A stretch of DNA of 64,000 nt from Clostridia bacterium. Its GTDB lineage: Bacteria > Bacillota > Clostridia > Lachnospirales > Anaerotignaceae. The notes beneath the pieces were generated by a model. The model was not told where the DNA came from. It made no database searches and was given only the letters and a program-made list of their open reading frames with translations. Below, piece by piece: positions 9,299 to 17,362 of this stretch. Made by a program: the position numbers and the translations under genes. The stretch lies in the NCBI GenBank assembly GCA_022786605.1, contig JALFWW010000021.1:1-64000 (forward strand), written 5' to 3'. The stretch's first letter is position 1. Every line of letters starts with the position of its first letter.

Positions 9299-9480
9299 AA
9301 AGCAACTTCCCATTAAGAAAATATTGATTTTTCTTTTCCTGGATTTCTTAAGGGGAATTGCGGCGGCTGTCTCCATAAGAAAACAGAACAAATAAAATCT
9401 GAACAAAATAAGAAAGCCAAAACCCTTTGTAATCATAAGGATTTTGGCTTTCTTTGTTTTCTTCTGAAGATACCCCTAAA
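9299..9480 (+). repeat. Dispersed two-hairpin repeat, copy R2 (full length)
   Basis: Hairpin 1 runs from AGCAACTTCC at 9301 to AAGGGGAATTGC near 9360. Hairpin 2 has outer arms CATAAGAAAACA and TGTTTTCTTCTGAAG enclosing the inner stem AAGAAAGCCAAAA / ATTTTGGCTTTCTT. It is downstream of metQ and its inner hairpin probably ends the met operon. The rest of the 9141-9508 gap holds only a weak hairpin at 9247-9268. Confidence 0.85.
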
Positions 9481-9508
9481 GTGGTGTTCTTTCCTTTTTT
9501 CTTTTGTT

Positions 9509-10357
9509 TTATTCTGCTGCAGCAGGTGCTACTGCGCCTTCATATGTGCTGCTGATGAAATCAGCGATTTCCTGAGATTTCAAAACTTCTACCAGTGCCT
9601 TCAGTTCAGGTCTTTCTTCATCGCCTTTGCGAACAGCTACGACGTTCTGGTATGTTTCTGCTGCCAGAGAGTCAGCTTCTTCGATTGCCAGAGCGTCCGC
9701 GATTTTCAGACCGCCGCTCAGCGCGAAGTTACCGTTGATCACAGCGATATCCAGAGAACCCATGGACAGAGGCAGCTGTGCTGCTTCCATTTCTTTGATT
9801 TCCAGATTTTTGGGGTTTTCTACGATATCCAGTTTTGTTGCGTTCACGCCAACGTCTTCTTTCAGTTTGATCACACCGTTTTCTTCCAGCAGAAGCAGTG
9901 CTCTTGCTTCGTTGGTGGGGTCATTGGGAACGCCTACGATTGCTTTTTCAGGCAGGGATGCCAAATCTGCGGATTTGCCTGCGAAAATGCCCATGGGTTC
10001 ATAATGGATGCCGCCCAGAGAAACCAGTTCCATGTTGTTGTCAGCGTTGAACTGATCCAGATAAGGCTGATGCTGGAAATAGTTTGCGTCCAGATCGCCT
10101 GTGTTCAGTGCGATATTGGGCTGTACATAGTCATTGAATTCCACGATTTCCAGTGTGATGCCCTGTTCTGCCAGCAAGGGCTGAGCAGCTTTCAGGATTT
10201 CCGCATGGGGAGAAGGAGACGCGCCCACTTTGATGGTTACGCCTTCGCCGGAAGTGCTTGCGCCTGCGTCTGCTGTTTCATTTGTTGTTGTGCCGCCGCA
10301 GCCTACAGCGCCGAACGCCAAAGCTGCTGTTAATAAAATGCCAAGAAATTTTTTCAT
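9509..10357 (-). CDS. metQ: Methionine ABC transporter substrate-binding lipoprotein
   Basis: 282 residues. Lipoprotein signal with lipobox AVGC (C20). The mature protein has the NlpA/MetQ pattern, including FNDYVQPNIALNTGDLDANYFQH and VGVPNDPTNEARALLLLE. It captures D/L-methionine outside the membrane and delivers it to MetI/MetN. AAGGAGG lies upstream of the ATG. It is the last gene of metN-metI-metQ and ends just before repeat R2. Confidence 0.93.
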   Translation of the reverse strand: MKKFLGILLTAALAFGAVGCGGTTTNETADAGASTSGEGVTIKVGASPSPHAEILKAAQPLLAEQGITLEIVEFNDYVQPNIALNTGDLDANYFQHQPYLDQFNADNNMELVSLGGIHYEPMGIFAGKSADLASLPEKAIVGVPNDPTNEARALLLLEENGVIKLKEDVGVNATKLDIVENPKNLEIKEMEAAQLPLSMGSLDIAVINGNFALSGGLKIADALAIEEADSLAAETYQNVVAVRKGDEERPELKALVEVLKSQEIADFISSTYEGAVAPAAAE

Positions 10358-10423
10358 AATACATGTTCCTCCTTAGAATTAAAAATATGATTGTTTTCTT
10401 TTTATATGTGTACTCTTTACGAG

Positions 10424-11083
10424 TTACAGCCGTTTGTCTGTGCCTTTCGCGATACGCAGACCAACTTCCTGCAGTACCTGCACGATTACCACCAGCAAGA
10501 CTACCATGACTAACATGATATCTCTCTGACTGCGGTAATAACCATAGTTGATGGCTACAGCCCCCAGACCGCCGCCGCCGCAGAAGCCTGCCATAGCGGA
10601 ATAGCCCAGAATGGTTGTCATGGCGATGGCGCTGCCGATCAAAAGAGAAGGTTTTGCTTCGGGCAGCAGTACCTTTGTCATGATCTCAAAGGGAGAAGCA
10701 CCCATGGACTGTGCCGCTTCCACAACACCTCTGTCCACTTCTTTCAGGGAAGATTCCACCAGTCTGGCAATGAAAGGCGCCGCTGCTACCACCAGTACCA
10801 CAATGGTTGCCTTTGCGCCGATAACCGTACCCACAACTGCCTGTGTGATAGGCATCATCGCTACCAGCAAAATCAGGAAAGGAATGGAACGCAGGATGTT
10901 GATGATGATCCCCAGCACCTGATTGAACAAAGGTGCCGGCGCGATACCGTCCTTATCTGTCGCCACCAAAATCAGCCCCAAAGGCAGCCCGATGACATAG
11001 GCAAAAAAGGAAGATATGACAGTCATATAAATACTTTCCCAGAAGGCTACGCCTACCAGAGAAATCATATCTGAATTAAACAT
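10424..11083 (-). CDS. metI: Methionine ABC transporter permease
   Basis: 219 residues with about five membrane helices. The permease coupling loop VEAAQSMGASPFEIMTKVLLPEA (EAA motif, which docks on MetN) is near residue 140. The gene overlaps the end of metN by 8 nt, so the two are translationally coupled. Regulated with metN by the T-box leader at 12132-12432. Confidence 0.95.
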   Translation of the reverse strand: MFNSDMISLVGVAFWESIYMTVISSFFAYVIGLPLGLILVATDKDGIAPAPLFNQVLGIIINILRSIPFLILLVAMMPITQAVVGTVIGAKATIVVLVVAAAPFIARLVESSLKEVDRGVVEAAQSMGASPFEIMTKVLLPEAKPSLLIGSAIAMTTILGYSAMAGFCGGGGLGAVAINYGYYRSQRDIMLVMVVLLVVIVQVLQEVGLRIAKGTDKRL

Positions 11084-12095
11084 ACGCTACCTCCTCTACT
11101 TCTACGCCCTGATCCAGCAGATACTGTATCATTTTCTTCCGCAGGGCTTCGTCTTCGGGGAACTGCAGGATCATCTGACCAAACACTTCCCCATCAATAT
11201 TTCGGGTATTGCCGGCAAGGATATTTGCCACACCGTTACAGTCGATCATCATACGTCCCAGCACAGGCTCATTGGAAATACCGCCTTTGAATACCACACG
11301 ATAGCAATAAGGCAGTTCCCCGACATAAGCTTCTCGGTTGGAACCTTCGTGGAATACCAGTTCCTGACCGATCTGCGTTTTGGGGTTTCGGAAAATTTCC
11401 TGCACACTGCCCATTTCCGCGATCTTCCCTTCGCTGATAATGGCAACTCTGTTGCAGATTTCCTGAATGACTTTCATTTCGTGGGTAATGACCACAATGG
11501 TGATGCCCAGTCGTTTGTTGATGTCTTTCAGAAGTTCCAGAACCCCGGCTGTTGTGTTGGGGTCCAATGCGCTTGTGGCTTCGTCACAAAGCAGGATTTT
11601 GGGGTTTGTTGCCAATGCTCTGGCAATGGCAACCCTCTGTTTCTGACCACCGGAAAGCTGGGAAGGATAAGACTGGATTCTGTCACCCAGACCAACCAGT
11701 TCCAGCAATTCTTTTGCCCGTTCTTTCGCTTCTGACTTTTTCACACCGGCGATTTCCATGGGGAAACATACATTTTCCATGGCTGTCCGCTGCATGAGCA
11801 GGTGAAACTGCTGGAAGATCATACCCATGGAACGGCGTGCCTGTCTGAGGTCCTTTTCAGAAAGCCCCGTCAGTTCCTGCCCATCCAGATACACCTGACC
11901 TTCTGTGGGACGTTCCAACAGGTTGATACAGCGTACCAGTGTACTCTTGCCAGCGCCGCTCAGACCGATGATGCCGAAGATTTCGCCTTTTTCAATATCT
12001 AAATCAATGCCGTGGAGCACTTCCAGTGTTCCTTTTTTCTGTGGAAACGCTTTGGTGATCCCTTTGAGCCGAATCATGATTTCCTTCTGCTCCAT
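11076..12095 (-). CDS. metN: Methionine ABC transporter ATP-binding protein
   Basis: 339 residues. Walker A GLSGAGKST at 44-52, signature LSGGQKQR at about 147-154, Walker B ILLCDEATSALD at about 167-178, and switch His in VVITHEM. The C-terminal NIL domain (about 260-335) senses methionine and inhibits transport in the family. GGAGAGG precedes the ATG. First gene of metNIQ. Confidence 0.95.
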   Translation of the reverse strand: MEQKEIMIRLKGITKAFPQKKGTLEVLHGIDLDIEKGEIFGIIGLSGAGKSTLVRCINLLERPTEGQVYLDGQELTGLSEKDLRQARRSMGMIFQQFHLLMQRTAMENVCFPMEIAGVKKSEAKERAKELLELVGLGDRIQSYPSQLSGGQKQRVAIARALATNPKILLCDEATSALDPNTTAGVLELLKDINKRLGITIVVITHEMKVIQEICNRVAIISEGKIAEMGSVQEIFRNPKTQIGQELVFHEGSNREAYVGELPYCYRVVFKGGISNEPVLGRMMIDCNGVANILAGNTRNIDGEVFGQMILQFPEDEALRKKMIQYLLDQGVEVEEVAYV

Positions 12096-12131
12096 GTTCC
12101 TCTCTCCTTTTCCTTTTACGGATTTATAAAA

Positions 12132-12432
12132 AAAACTCCCGTCCCTGACTGTCTGTCAAGGGACGAGAGCATAGCTTCGTGTTACCACCCTAATTTATCA
12201 TCACCTCACGATGATGACCTTATCCGGTACGGGCAAAACTGCCGATATCGTAGTGCTGTCACGGGCACCCCCGTCGCAGCCTAAAGGAATCCCTCTCGGT
12301 GCGCGGCTCCAAGACCATCTTCCATCTTTTCCGCGTTTCCTCCTTCGCAGCTACCAGAGGTTCTCTGTAAAACCATCCAAGATGTACTCTTCTTTTCTTA
12401 GCCTTTTTCTCTTTCAGTTAATCATCATTATA
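12132..12432 (-). promoter_or_regulatory. T-box riboswitch leader of metNIQ
   Basis: On the minus strand the conserved T-box AGGGTGGTAACACG (12178-12191) is followed by a terminator stem (CCCTTGACAGACAGTCAGGG) and a T-run at about 12128-12136. The matching antiterminator region precedes it. Candidate ATG specifier triplets lie at 12316-12318 and 12323-12325 in the 3' side of Stem I, consistent with sensing uncharged tRNA-Met; the specifier assignment is tentative. It would allow metNIQ transcription when methionyl-tRNA is short. Confidence 0.88.
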
Positions 12433-12454
12433 ACCCGATATTTTTCTTTGTCAA
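12427..12454 (-). promoter_or_regulatory. Sigma-A promoter of the metNIQ T-box leader
   Basis: On the minus strand a consensus TTGACA (12449-12454) and TATAAT (12427-12432) are separated by 16 bp. Confidence 0.85.
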
Positions 12455-12508
12455 CCATTTTTTTGAAAAAACAGAAGTTCTTTCTCCAAAGCAATGACAA
12501 AATGCAGT

Positions 12509-13540
12509 CTATTCCACATTTTCTCCTTCCGTTCCCTCTGCGGCGCCACCGCTTTCGAGGGCAGCGATCTCTTCCTCTGTCAGACCATAATATTCAAAAG
12601 GAACGTCATTATAAATAAATTCGTGGAGCATATCCGCCGCCTGATCGATATCGTAAACATAATACCATACGCCGCCAATGGTCTGACCAGTGCTCTGGAT
12701 ATAATCGTTGGGGAACGCACCCTGTTCCAGTGTCAGATTAGGATTTGCCCCTACAGACGCCAGCTGGAGGATTTCCTCATTGGTGAGAGATGTTTCGATC
12801 ATAGGCGCGAATTTGCGGATATAGGAAGGATATTCCAAGGGGCTGACATCTTTCGCTTTTTCAAACAGGCATTCCAGTACCTTTCGCTGACGTTCCGCAC
12901 GCATAGTATCGCTGTCGATCTTACGGATGCGGGCATAGCTGACTGCCTGAGGTCCGTTCAGATGCACCATGCCGCTTTCTCGGAGGGGTTCCCCTTCCAG
13001 CAGATATGCGTTGATCTGGTAGCGTTCTTCCTCCGTTACCTCCAAGTCAATGCCGCCCATGGCATCAATAACATCCGCCAGAGAGTCAAAGTTCACTGCC
13101 GCATAGTCTGTGATGTCCAGATTAAAGTTTTCGTTCAGGGTCTGGATAGCCAGTTCCGCACCGCCGTAAGCATAAGCATGATTGATCTTTGTCTGCCCAT
13201 AACCAGGAACATTCACATAAGTGTCGCGGGCAATGGAAATGAGCTTGATCTTTCCTGTTTTTCCATTAACAGAAGCCACCATAATGGCATCGGAACGCCC
13301 TACATAGTCATGATTTCTGGAATCCAGCCCAAAAAGAGCCACATTTGTGATTTTTCCATTCTGAGAAAGCCCTGCCGTTACAGACAGCTTACTTTCGTCC
13401 AGTGTGGTACGGTTCAGTCCCCCCAGCAAATATGCGAATATGCCATAAGCCGCCAGCATCAGGGCGATCAATATTCCCATGGTGATAAACAGTGTTTTGA
13501 AAAACAATCTGCGTAATCTGTTTTTTCTTCTTCTACTCAA
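12509..13540 (-). CDS. LytR-CpsA-Psr (LCP) family protein
   Basis: 343 residues. One N-terminal membrane helix (about 12-38) after a basic cytoplasmic tail, then an extracellular LCP domain. Key segments are LFGLDSR, RSDAIMVASV and SIARDTYVNVPGYGQTKIN, which hold the Arg and Asp residues that bind the polyprenyl pyrophosphate head group. Family members transfer glycopolymers (teichoic acid, capsule) from lipid carriers to peptidoglycan. The start codon is TTG at 13540 with GGAGGCGG upstream; the nearby ATG is out of frame. Single gene. Confidence 0.9.
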   Translation of the reverse strand: MSRRRKNRLRRLFFKTLFITMGILIALMLAAYGIFAYLLGGLNRTTLDESKLSVTAGLSQNGKITNVALFGLDSRNHDYVGRSDAIMVASVNGKTGKIKLISIARDTYVNVPGYGQTKINHAYAYGGAELAIQTLNENFNLDITDYAAVNFDSLADVIDAMGGIDLEVTEEERYQINAYLLEGEPLRESGMVHLNGPQAVSYARIRKIDSDTMRAERQRKVLECLFEKAKDVSPLEYPSYIRKFAPMIETSLTNEEILQLASVGANPNLTLEQGAFPNDYIQSTGQTIGGVWYYVYDIDQAADMLHEFIYNDVPFEYYGLTEEEIAALESGGAAEGTEGENVE

Positions 13541-13710
13541 ACATGCCGCCTCCGTCTGTGTTGATTTTTATGTTCCGTCCCCCAAAAGGGAATGACTTTT
13601 CCTGCCAGCTGCCGCCGCAAGGGCATAGCACAGCATTTTTACATTATATCGCCCTTTTCGACAAAAAACAATGAAAAAAGTTTTAATTACTTCTTTTTCA
13701 GACAATTTCC

Positions 13711-13877
13711 AGCATATCCCTTCAGAAAACATTGTTTTTCTTCTGCTTGGTTTTGGAAAAGCAATTGCGGCGGTATTCCCCAAACATGCCAGATAACATC
13801 CCGCATAAAACGAAAAAGCTGAAATCCTTTTATGATCAGGATTTCAGCTTTCATTGTTTTTCAGAATATGCCCAAAA
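13711..13877 (+). repeat. Dispersed two-hairpin repeat, copy R3 (degenerate)
   Basis: Hairpin 1 has decayed (CCCTTCAGAAAACATTG ... GCAATTGCGGCGG). Hairpin 2 keeps its inner stem (AAAGCTGAAATCC / GGATTTCAGCTTT) with covariant changes relative to other copies. It follows thiD and probably terminates the thi unit. The rest of 13541-13882 shows no gene. Confidence 0.75.
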
Positions 13878-13882
13878 GAGAA

Positions 13883-14698
13883 TCAGTCTTTGATTTCATC
13901 CCAGATACCCGCTTTGGTATAGAGTTCATAGAAATGGTTGGTGGGACCTACACCTTTGCCAATGTCCAGAGAATGGGCAATGGCTGTTGTGATATAATCT
14001 TTGGCAATGCGTACAGCTTCTTCCACTGTTTTGCCTTTTGCCAGATTTGCGGCGATACAGGAGGACATGGTGCATCCTGTGCCGTGGGTATTCTTTGTAT
14101 GGATACGGTCAGAATGGAGTGTCACGATGTTTTCCCCGTCAAAAAGCAGGTCTGTAGCGTCATCTTCCAGATGACCGCCTTTGATGAGCACGTTTTTGGC
14201 TCCCATTTTGTGAATGGCTCTCGCCGCCTGTTCCATAGAAGGCAGGTCGTTGATTTTCAGTCCTGTGATGACTTCCGCTTCCGGCAGGTTCGGTGTGATG
14301 ACATAGGCCAGAGGAATCAGTCTTGTAATGAGGGCTTCTTTGGCTTCAGGCTGCATCAGGTCAAAACCGCTTTTGGAGATCATAACAGGGTCCAGCACAA
14401 CATTCTTAGGCTGATACTGTTCCAATTTATCCGCAATGGCATGGATGGTAGGAATCTGGGATACCATACCGATTTTTACGGCGCTTACTTCAATGTCTGT
14501 AAAAATGGCGTCCATCTGCCCTTTGATGATCTCAGGGTCAATGTCCTGACAACCGAATACGCCCTGTGTGTTCTGAACGGTAACCGCTGTGATGACGCTC
14601 ATACCGTAAGTGCCCTGTGCGGAAAATGTTTTCAGGTCCGCCTGAATACCAGCGCCGCCGCAGGTGTCAGAACCAGCTATGGTCAATACATGTTTCAT
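13883..14698 (-). CDS. thiD: Hydroxymethylpyrimidine/phosphomethylpyrimidine kinase
   Basis: 271-residue ribokinase-fold enzyme that phosphorylates HMP and HMP-P for thiamine synthesis. Motifs include AGSDTCGGAGIQADLKTF at the N-terminus, DPVMISKSG, and the anion-hole motif HGTGCTMSS (about 213-221). AGGAGG precedes the ATG. It follows thiW by 18 nt, and both are downstream of the TPP riboswitch. Confidence 0.95.
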   Translation of the reverse strand: MKHVLTIAGSDTCGGAGIQADLKTFSAQGTYGMSVITAVTVQNTQGVFGCQDIDPEIIKGQMDAIFTDIEVSAVKIGMVSQIPTIHAIADKLEQYQPKNVVLDPVMISKSGFDLMQPEAKEALITRLIPLAYVITPNLPEAEVITGLKINDLPSMEQAARAIHKMGAKNVLIKGGHLEDDATDLLFDGENIVTLHSDRIHTKNTHGTGCTMSSCIAANLAKGKTVEEAVRIAKDYITTAIAHSLDIGKGVGPTNHFYELYTKAGIWDEIKD

Positions 14699-14716
14699 AC
14701 TTCATTCCTCCTGTTT

Positions 14717-15205
14717 TCAAATACTCTTTTTTGCCGCCTGCACAAAATGGGCAGACTTCAGCAAAATCATGGCAATGACACTGCCGCCGAAGGAGCTGAG
14801 CAGGAAAGAAGGCACAAAAGCCAATGCGCCGGCTTCCTGCCCCATCATGAGGATTGCAATGGGCACTGCCAAAAGACCGCCCAGAACCCCTGTACCAATG
14901 ACTTCCGCAGCTGCCGTTGCCCAGTTGTTCTTTGTCATTTTATAAACCATCCCTGCCAAAAACGCCCCTACCATACTGCCTGGGAACGCCAGCAAGGAAC
15001 CTGTGCCCATAAAGTTGCGCAGCAGGGAAATACAGAAAGCGTTGATGACGCCGTAAGCAGGTCCCAGAAATACTGCCGCCAGTATATTCAGGGTATGCTG
15101 CACGGGGAAGCATTTGGATGCCCCCACAGGGATATAAATGATATTCCCAGCCAAAACGCCCACTGCGATGAACATTGCCGAAATTGCCATTTTCTTTGTT
15201 TTCAT
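14717..15205 (-). CDS. thiW: Energy-coupling factor transporter S component ThiW
   Basis: 162 residues with five to six membrane helices. The start is the ATG at 15205 with AAAGGAGAG upstream; a longer frame would run into the leader. The segment YIPVGASKCFPVQHTLNILAAVFLGP is typical of ThiW. It is thought to supply the substrate-binding subunit for uptake of the thiazole moiety of thiamine through a shared ECF module. The ECF ATPases and T protein are not in the window. Controlled by the TPP riboswitch just upstream. Confidence 0.9.
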   Translation of the reverse strand: MKTKKMAISAMFIAVGVLAGNIIYIPVGASKCFPVQHTLNILAAVFLGPAYGVINAFCISLLRNFMGTGSLLAFPGSMVGAFLAGMVYKMTKNNWATAAAEVIGTGVLGGLLAVPIAILMMGQEAGALAFVPSFLLSSFGGSVIAMILLKSAHFVQAAKKSI

Positions 15206-15289
15206 GGTGCCTCTCTCCTTTTTTCTCAGTCCCTTTACATTGCCGGAAAAGGTGGGCATCCTTTGCATAAAAAATGCACAGCTGTTTCG

Positions 15290-15346
15290 CAATTTCCATT
15301 AAGAAATCAAGGAAAAAACAATGTCTTCTTAATGGAAATCTGCTTT
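15290..15346 (-). repeat. Dispersed repeat, copy R4 (hairpin 1 only) in the thiW leader
   Basis: A perfect stem TTTCCATTAAGAA / TTCTTAATGGAAA flanked by GCAA and CTGC matches hairpin 1 of the repeat family in reverse orientation. It lies between the TPP aptamer and thiW, so it is part of the transcribed leader. Confidence 0.75.
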
Positions 15347-15371
15347 GCTGTGCCTGTTCTGCAAGATTCCG

Positions 15372-15462
15372 CTTCCCTACGCTGGCATGATCCAGATCAG
15401 GTGAAATAAGGGTATCGGACCCATTACCGATTCTCAGCCGTTTGCGCGGCACCCCCAGCAAA
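15372..15462 (-). promoter_or_regulatory. TPP riboswitch (THI element)
   Basis: Minus-strand sequence carries GGGGTGCC, CTGAGA, ATACCC, ACCTGATCTGGATCATGCC and AGCGTAGGGA in the order expected for the thiamine pyrophosphate aptamer. It controls thiW-thiD. Confidence 0.96.
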
Positions 15463-15490
15463 TGTAAAAATTTGTTGTTCTTCTGTCCAC

Positions 15491-15519
15491 AGCATACCAC
15501 TGTTTGTATATCCTGTCAA
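15491..15519 (-). promoter_or_regulatory. Sigma-A promoter of the thiW-thiD leader
   Basis: Minus-strand TTGACA (15514-15519) and TATGCT (15491-15496), 17-bp spacer, about 30 bp upstream of the TPP aptamer. Confidence 0.8.
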
Positions 15520-15548
15520 CGCTCTAAGATGTACTTTTTCCCGAAACA

Positions 15549-15598
15549 AAAAAGGCTGTAACCCTTTGTTTTTCAAGGATACAGCCTATTTCTTCACT
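15549..15598 (-). terminator. Terminator after the GDPD-like gene
   Basis: AGGCTGTA pairs with TACAGCCT, with additional CCTT/AAGG pairing, and T-rich flanks on the minus strand after the hairpin. Confidence 0.65.
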
Positions 15599-15603
15599 CT
15601 TTT

Positions 15604-16869
15604 TTATTTCTCTGTTTTTGCCGCTTTTGTCACTGTTGTGACACCGTCCTTTGTTTCCAGTGCATGACCGGTCATATCCAACAGCCCCTGCAAAGGATAA
15701 TAAAGGTCACCGTCAATGGTATAGCCCGTGAGGGTCACTTCCGCGTCATTATAAGTCAGTTTATTGGTTGCTTTTTTGGTAATGAGGCGGTCACTTTCTT
15801 TCAGCAGCAGCTCATTGCCCAATGTGGTGAATGTACCACTGTTTTTCAGCGCCAATGTGTTTGTGGCAACATCAAACTGCGCGGAGAATCCGCCGTTTGC
15901 GGACAGCATTGCCGCATAGTCACGGAGTTTCACATACTTGGTACCCATGATGTCCATGGTATGCAGTGTGTAGTTGTTGCTTCCCATGTTCACGGGTTCT
16001 ACAGACAGTTTTCTTGCGTTTTCCAGACCCACCCAATCCAGTTCATAGGGCTTGATGCTGTCTGTGTAAATGCCGCTGACACCCATTGCCAGCAAATCCT
16101 CAAACTGCAAGTAGCGGTTTACCGTATGGGCGTAAACCTGCACGTCTTTCGCCTGGAAGGTATCCACAATGGACTGATTCAGGCGGCTTTTTTCGATGGT
16201 CACAACGCCGATGCCGTTGTTAGCGCAAAAATCCGCTGTTTTTGCGTAGTCCACATCGGTCTGCTGATAAAGGGTATAAATCCACTGAGGGAAGTCATAG
16301 ATTTCCTTGATCCACCCCAGCATTTCCTCGTTATAAATCTGTGGGATGATGCGATCCAGAATTTCTGGATGTCCAATATTATTGGCGATATTCTTCAAAT
16401 CCTGAAACTGTTTCTGAACAGTGGCTTTGTCCGTGTCTTTTGTATCCGTCACCAGATATACGTCTGTATAGGTGCTCATCAGGTACATGAGGTCTACGGC
16501 TGTCATAGGGGTCTGCTCATAAATGATCTTCTGATTCTGGAAAGTGTTGCTGTCCATGACCAGATTGCTGCCGGGCTCGATTTCCAGACGGTAATAACTG
16601 CCGTCAGCGTCGAAGTCATGGCGCACCACCAGTGCCCCGTCAGATGTATAGATAAAATCCGCCTCCATGACACGGTAGCCATTTTCCCAAGAGGAAATAA
16701 AAGCTTCCTGAGAGTTGGTTTCGATTTTCCCGTCGTATTCCCCCAAAGCGTGGGCAATGAGGGGATTTCCCGCCGTCCAGTCAGCGTTTGCGGCGTATGC
16801 GCTGCTTGGCACCAGCAATACCCCCAGCATTGCCGCCATTGCCATAGCGCTCAGTCTTTTTCCTTTCAT
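15604..16869 (-). CDS. Exported glycerophosphodiester phosphodiesterase-like protein with C-terminal stalk domain
   Basis: 421 residues from the ATG at 16869, which has GGAG upstream. A signal peptide (MKGKRLSAMAMAAMLGVLL ... SSAYA) is followed by a GDPD-like barrel (about 35-290): LIAHALGEYDG, ETNSQEAF, MEADFIYTSDGALVVRHDFD and VYLVTDTKDT. The C-terminal 110 residues (YVKLRDYAAMLSANGGFSA ... YYPLQGLLDMTG) resemble copper-amine-oxidase N-terminal-like stalk repeats common on clostridial surface proteins. The likely role is extracellular phosphodiester hydrolysis; the canonical metal-ligand set is partly altered and the substrate is unknown. Confidence 0.8.
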   Translation of the reverse strand: MKGKRLSAMAMAAMLGVLLVPSSAYAANADWTAGNPLIAHALGEYDGKIETNSQEAFISSWENGYRVMEADFIYTSDGALVVRHDFDADGSYYRLEIEPGSNLVMDSNTFQNQKIIYEQTPMTAVDLMYLMSTYTDVYLVTDTKDTDKATVQKQFQDLKNIANNIGHPEILDRIIPQIYNEEMLGWIKEIYDFPQWIYTLYQQTDVDYAKTADFCANNGIGVVTIEKSRLNQSIVDTFQAKDVQVYAHTVNRYLQFEDLLAMGVSGIYTDSIKPYELDWVGLENARKLSVEPVNMGSNNYTLHTMDIMGTKYVKLRDYAAMLSANGGFSAQFDVATNTLALKNSGTFTTLGNELLLKESDRLITKKATNKLTYNDAEVTLTGYTIDGDLYYPLQGLLDMTGHALETKDGVTTVTKAAKTEK

Positions 16870-16913
16870 CTCATCACACTCCATATTCTGGTAAAATATT
16901 CTTCAGACACAAA

Positions 16914-16948
16914 AAGGCAGAAGCATAGTCGCCCCATGCCCTGCCCCT
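16914..16948 (-). terminator. Terminator after the DUF1292 gene
   Basis: Minus-strand GGCAG/CTGCC stem with CAT/ATG extension and a TTTTT tail, directly downstream of the stop codon at 16962. Confidence 0.55.
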
Positions 16949-16961
16949 TGTTGTGTTTTAA

Positions 16962-17270
16962 TTATTCTTCGTCTTCGTACATGTCGTAGAAAGCGTTGGA
17001 AACCTTGTCGAATTCATCGTCGTCTTCGATAACGTTCAGTTCGATTTCGTCGCCTACTTCTTTGTATTCATACAGCAGAACGGTTTCGTCTTCCAAAGGA
17101 AGCAGGGCAATGTATTCTTTGCCTTCCAGACCTTCCACTTCAAATACGCCCAGAATGCCGCATTCCATTTCTGTATCGTCGTCCAGTGTCAGGAACATGG
17201 TTTCCAGATCCATTACGTCTTCTTCGTGTTCGTGGTCATGACCGCAGCCGCATCCGCATTTTTCGCTCAT
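16962..17270 (-). CDS. DUF1292 family acidic protein
   Basis: 102 residues, strongly acidic. A Cys/His-rich N-terminus (MSEKCGCGCGHDHEHEED) could bind metal. The DUF1292 core follows (FLTLDDDTEMECGILGVFEV ... YIALLPLE ... LYEY). The family is common in Bacillota (YrzB-like), usually near DNA or RNA maintenance genes, with unknown function. GGAGGT precedes the ATG; a start six codons upstream would overlap that ribosome site. Confidence 0.88.
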   Translation of the reverse strand: MSEKCGCGCGHDHEHEEDVMDLETMFLTLDDDTEMECGILGVFEVEGLEGKEYIALLPLEDETVLLYEYKEVGDEIELNVIEDDDEFDKVSNAFYDMYEDEE

Positions 17271-17362
17271 ATTCGCTACCTCCTGCAATATTATTTTTTA
17301 CTTAAAAGTTCCTTATTTATGATACATGATTTCCATGATTTCCACAATGATTTTTTGGGGAT

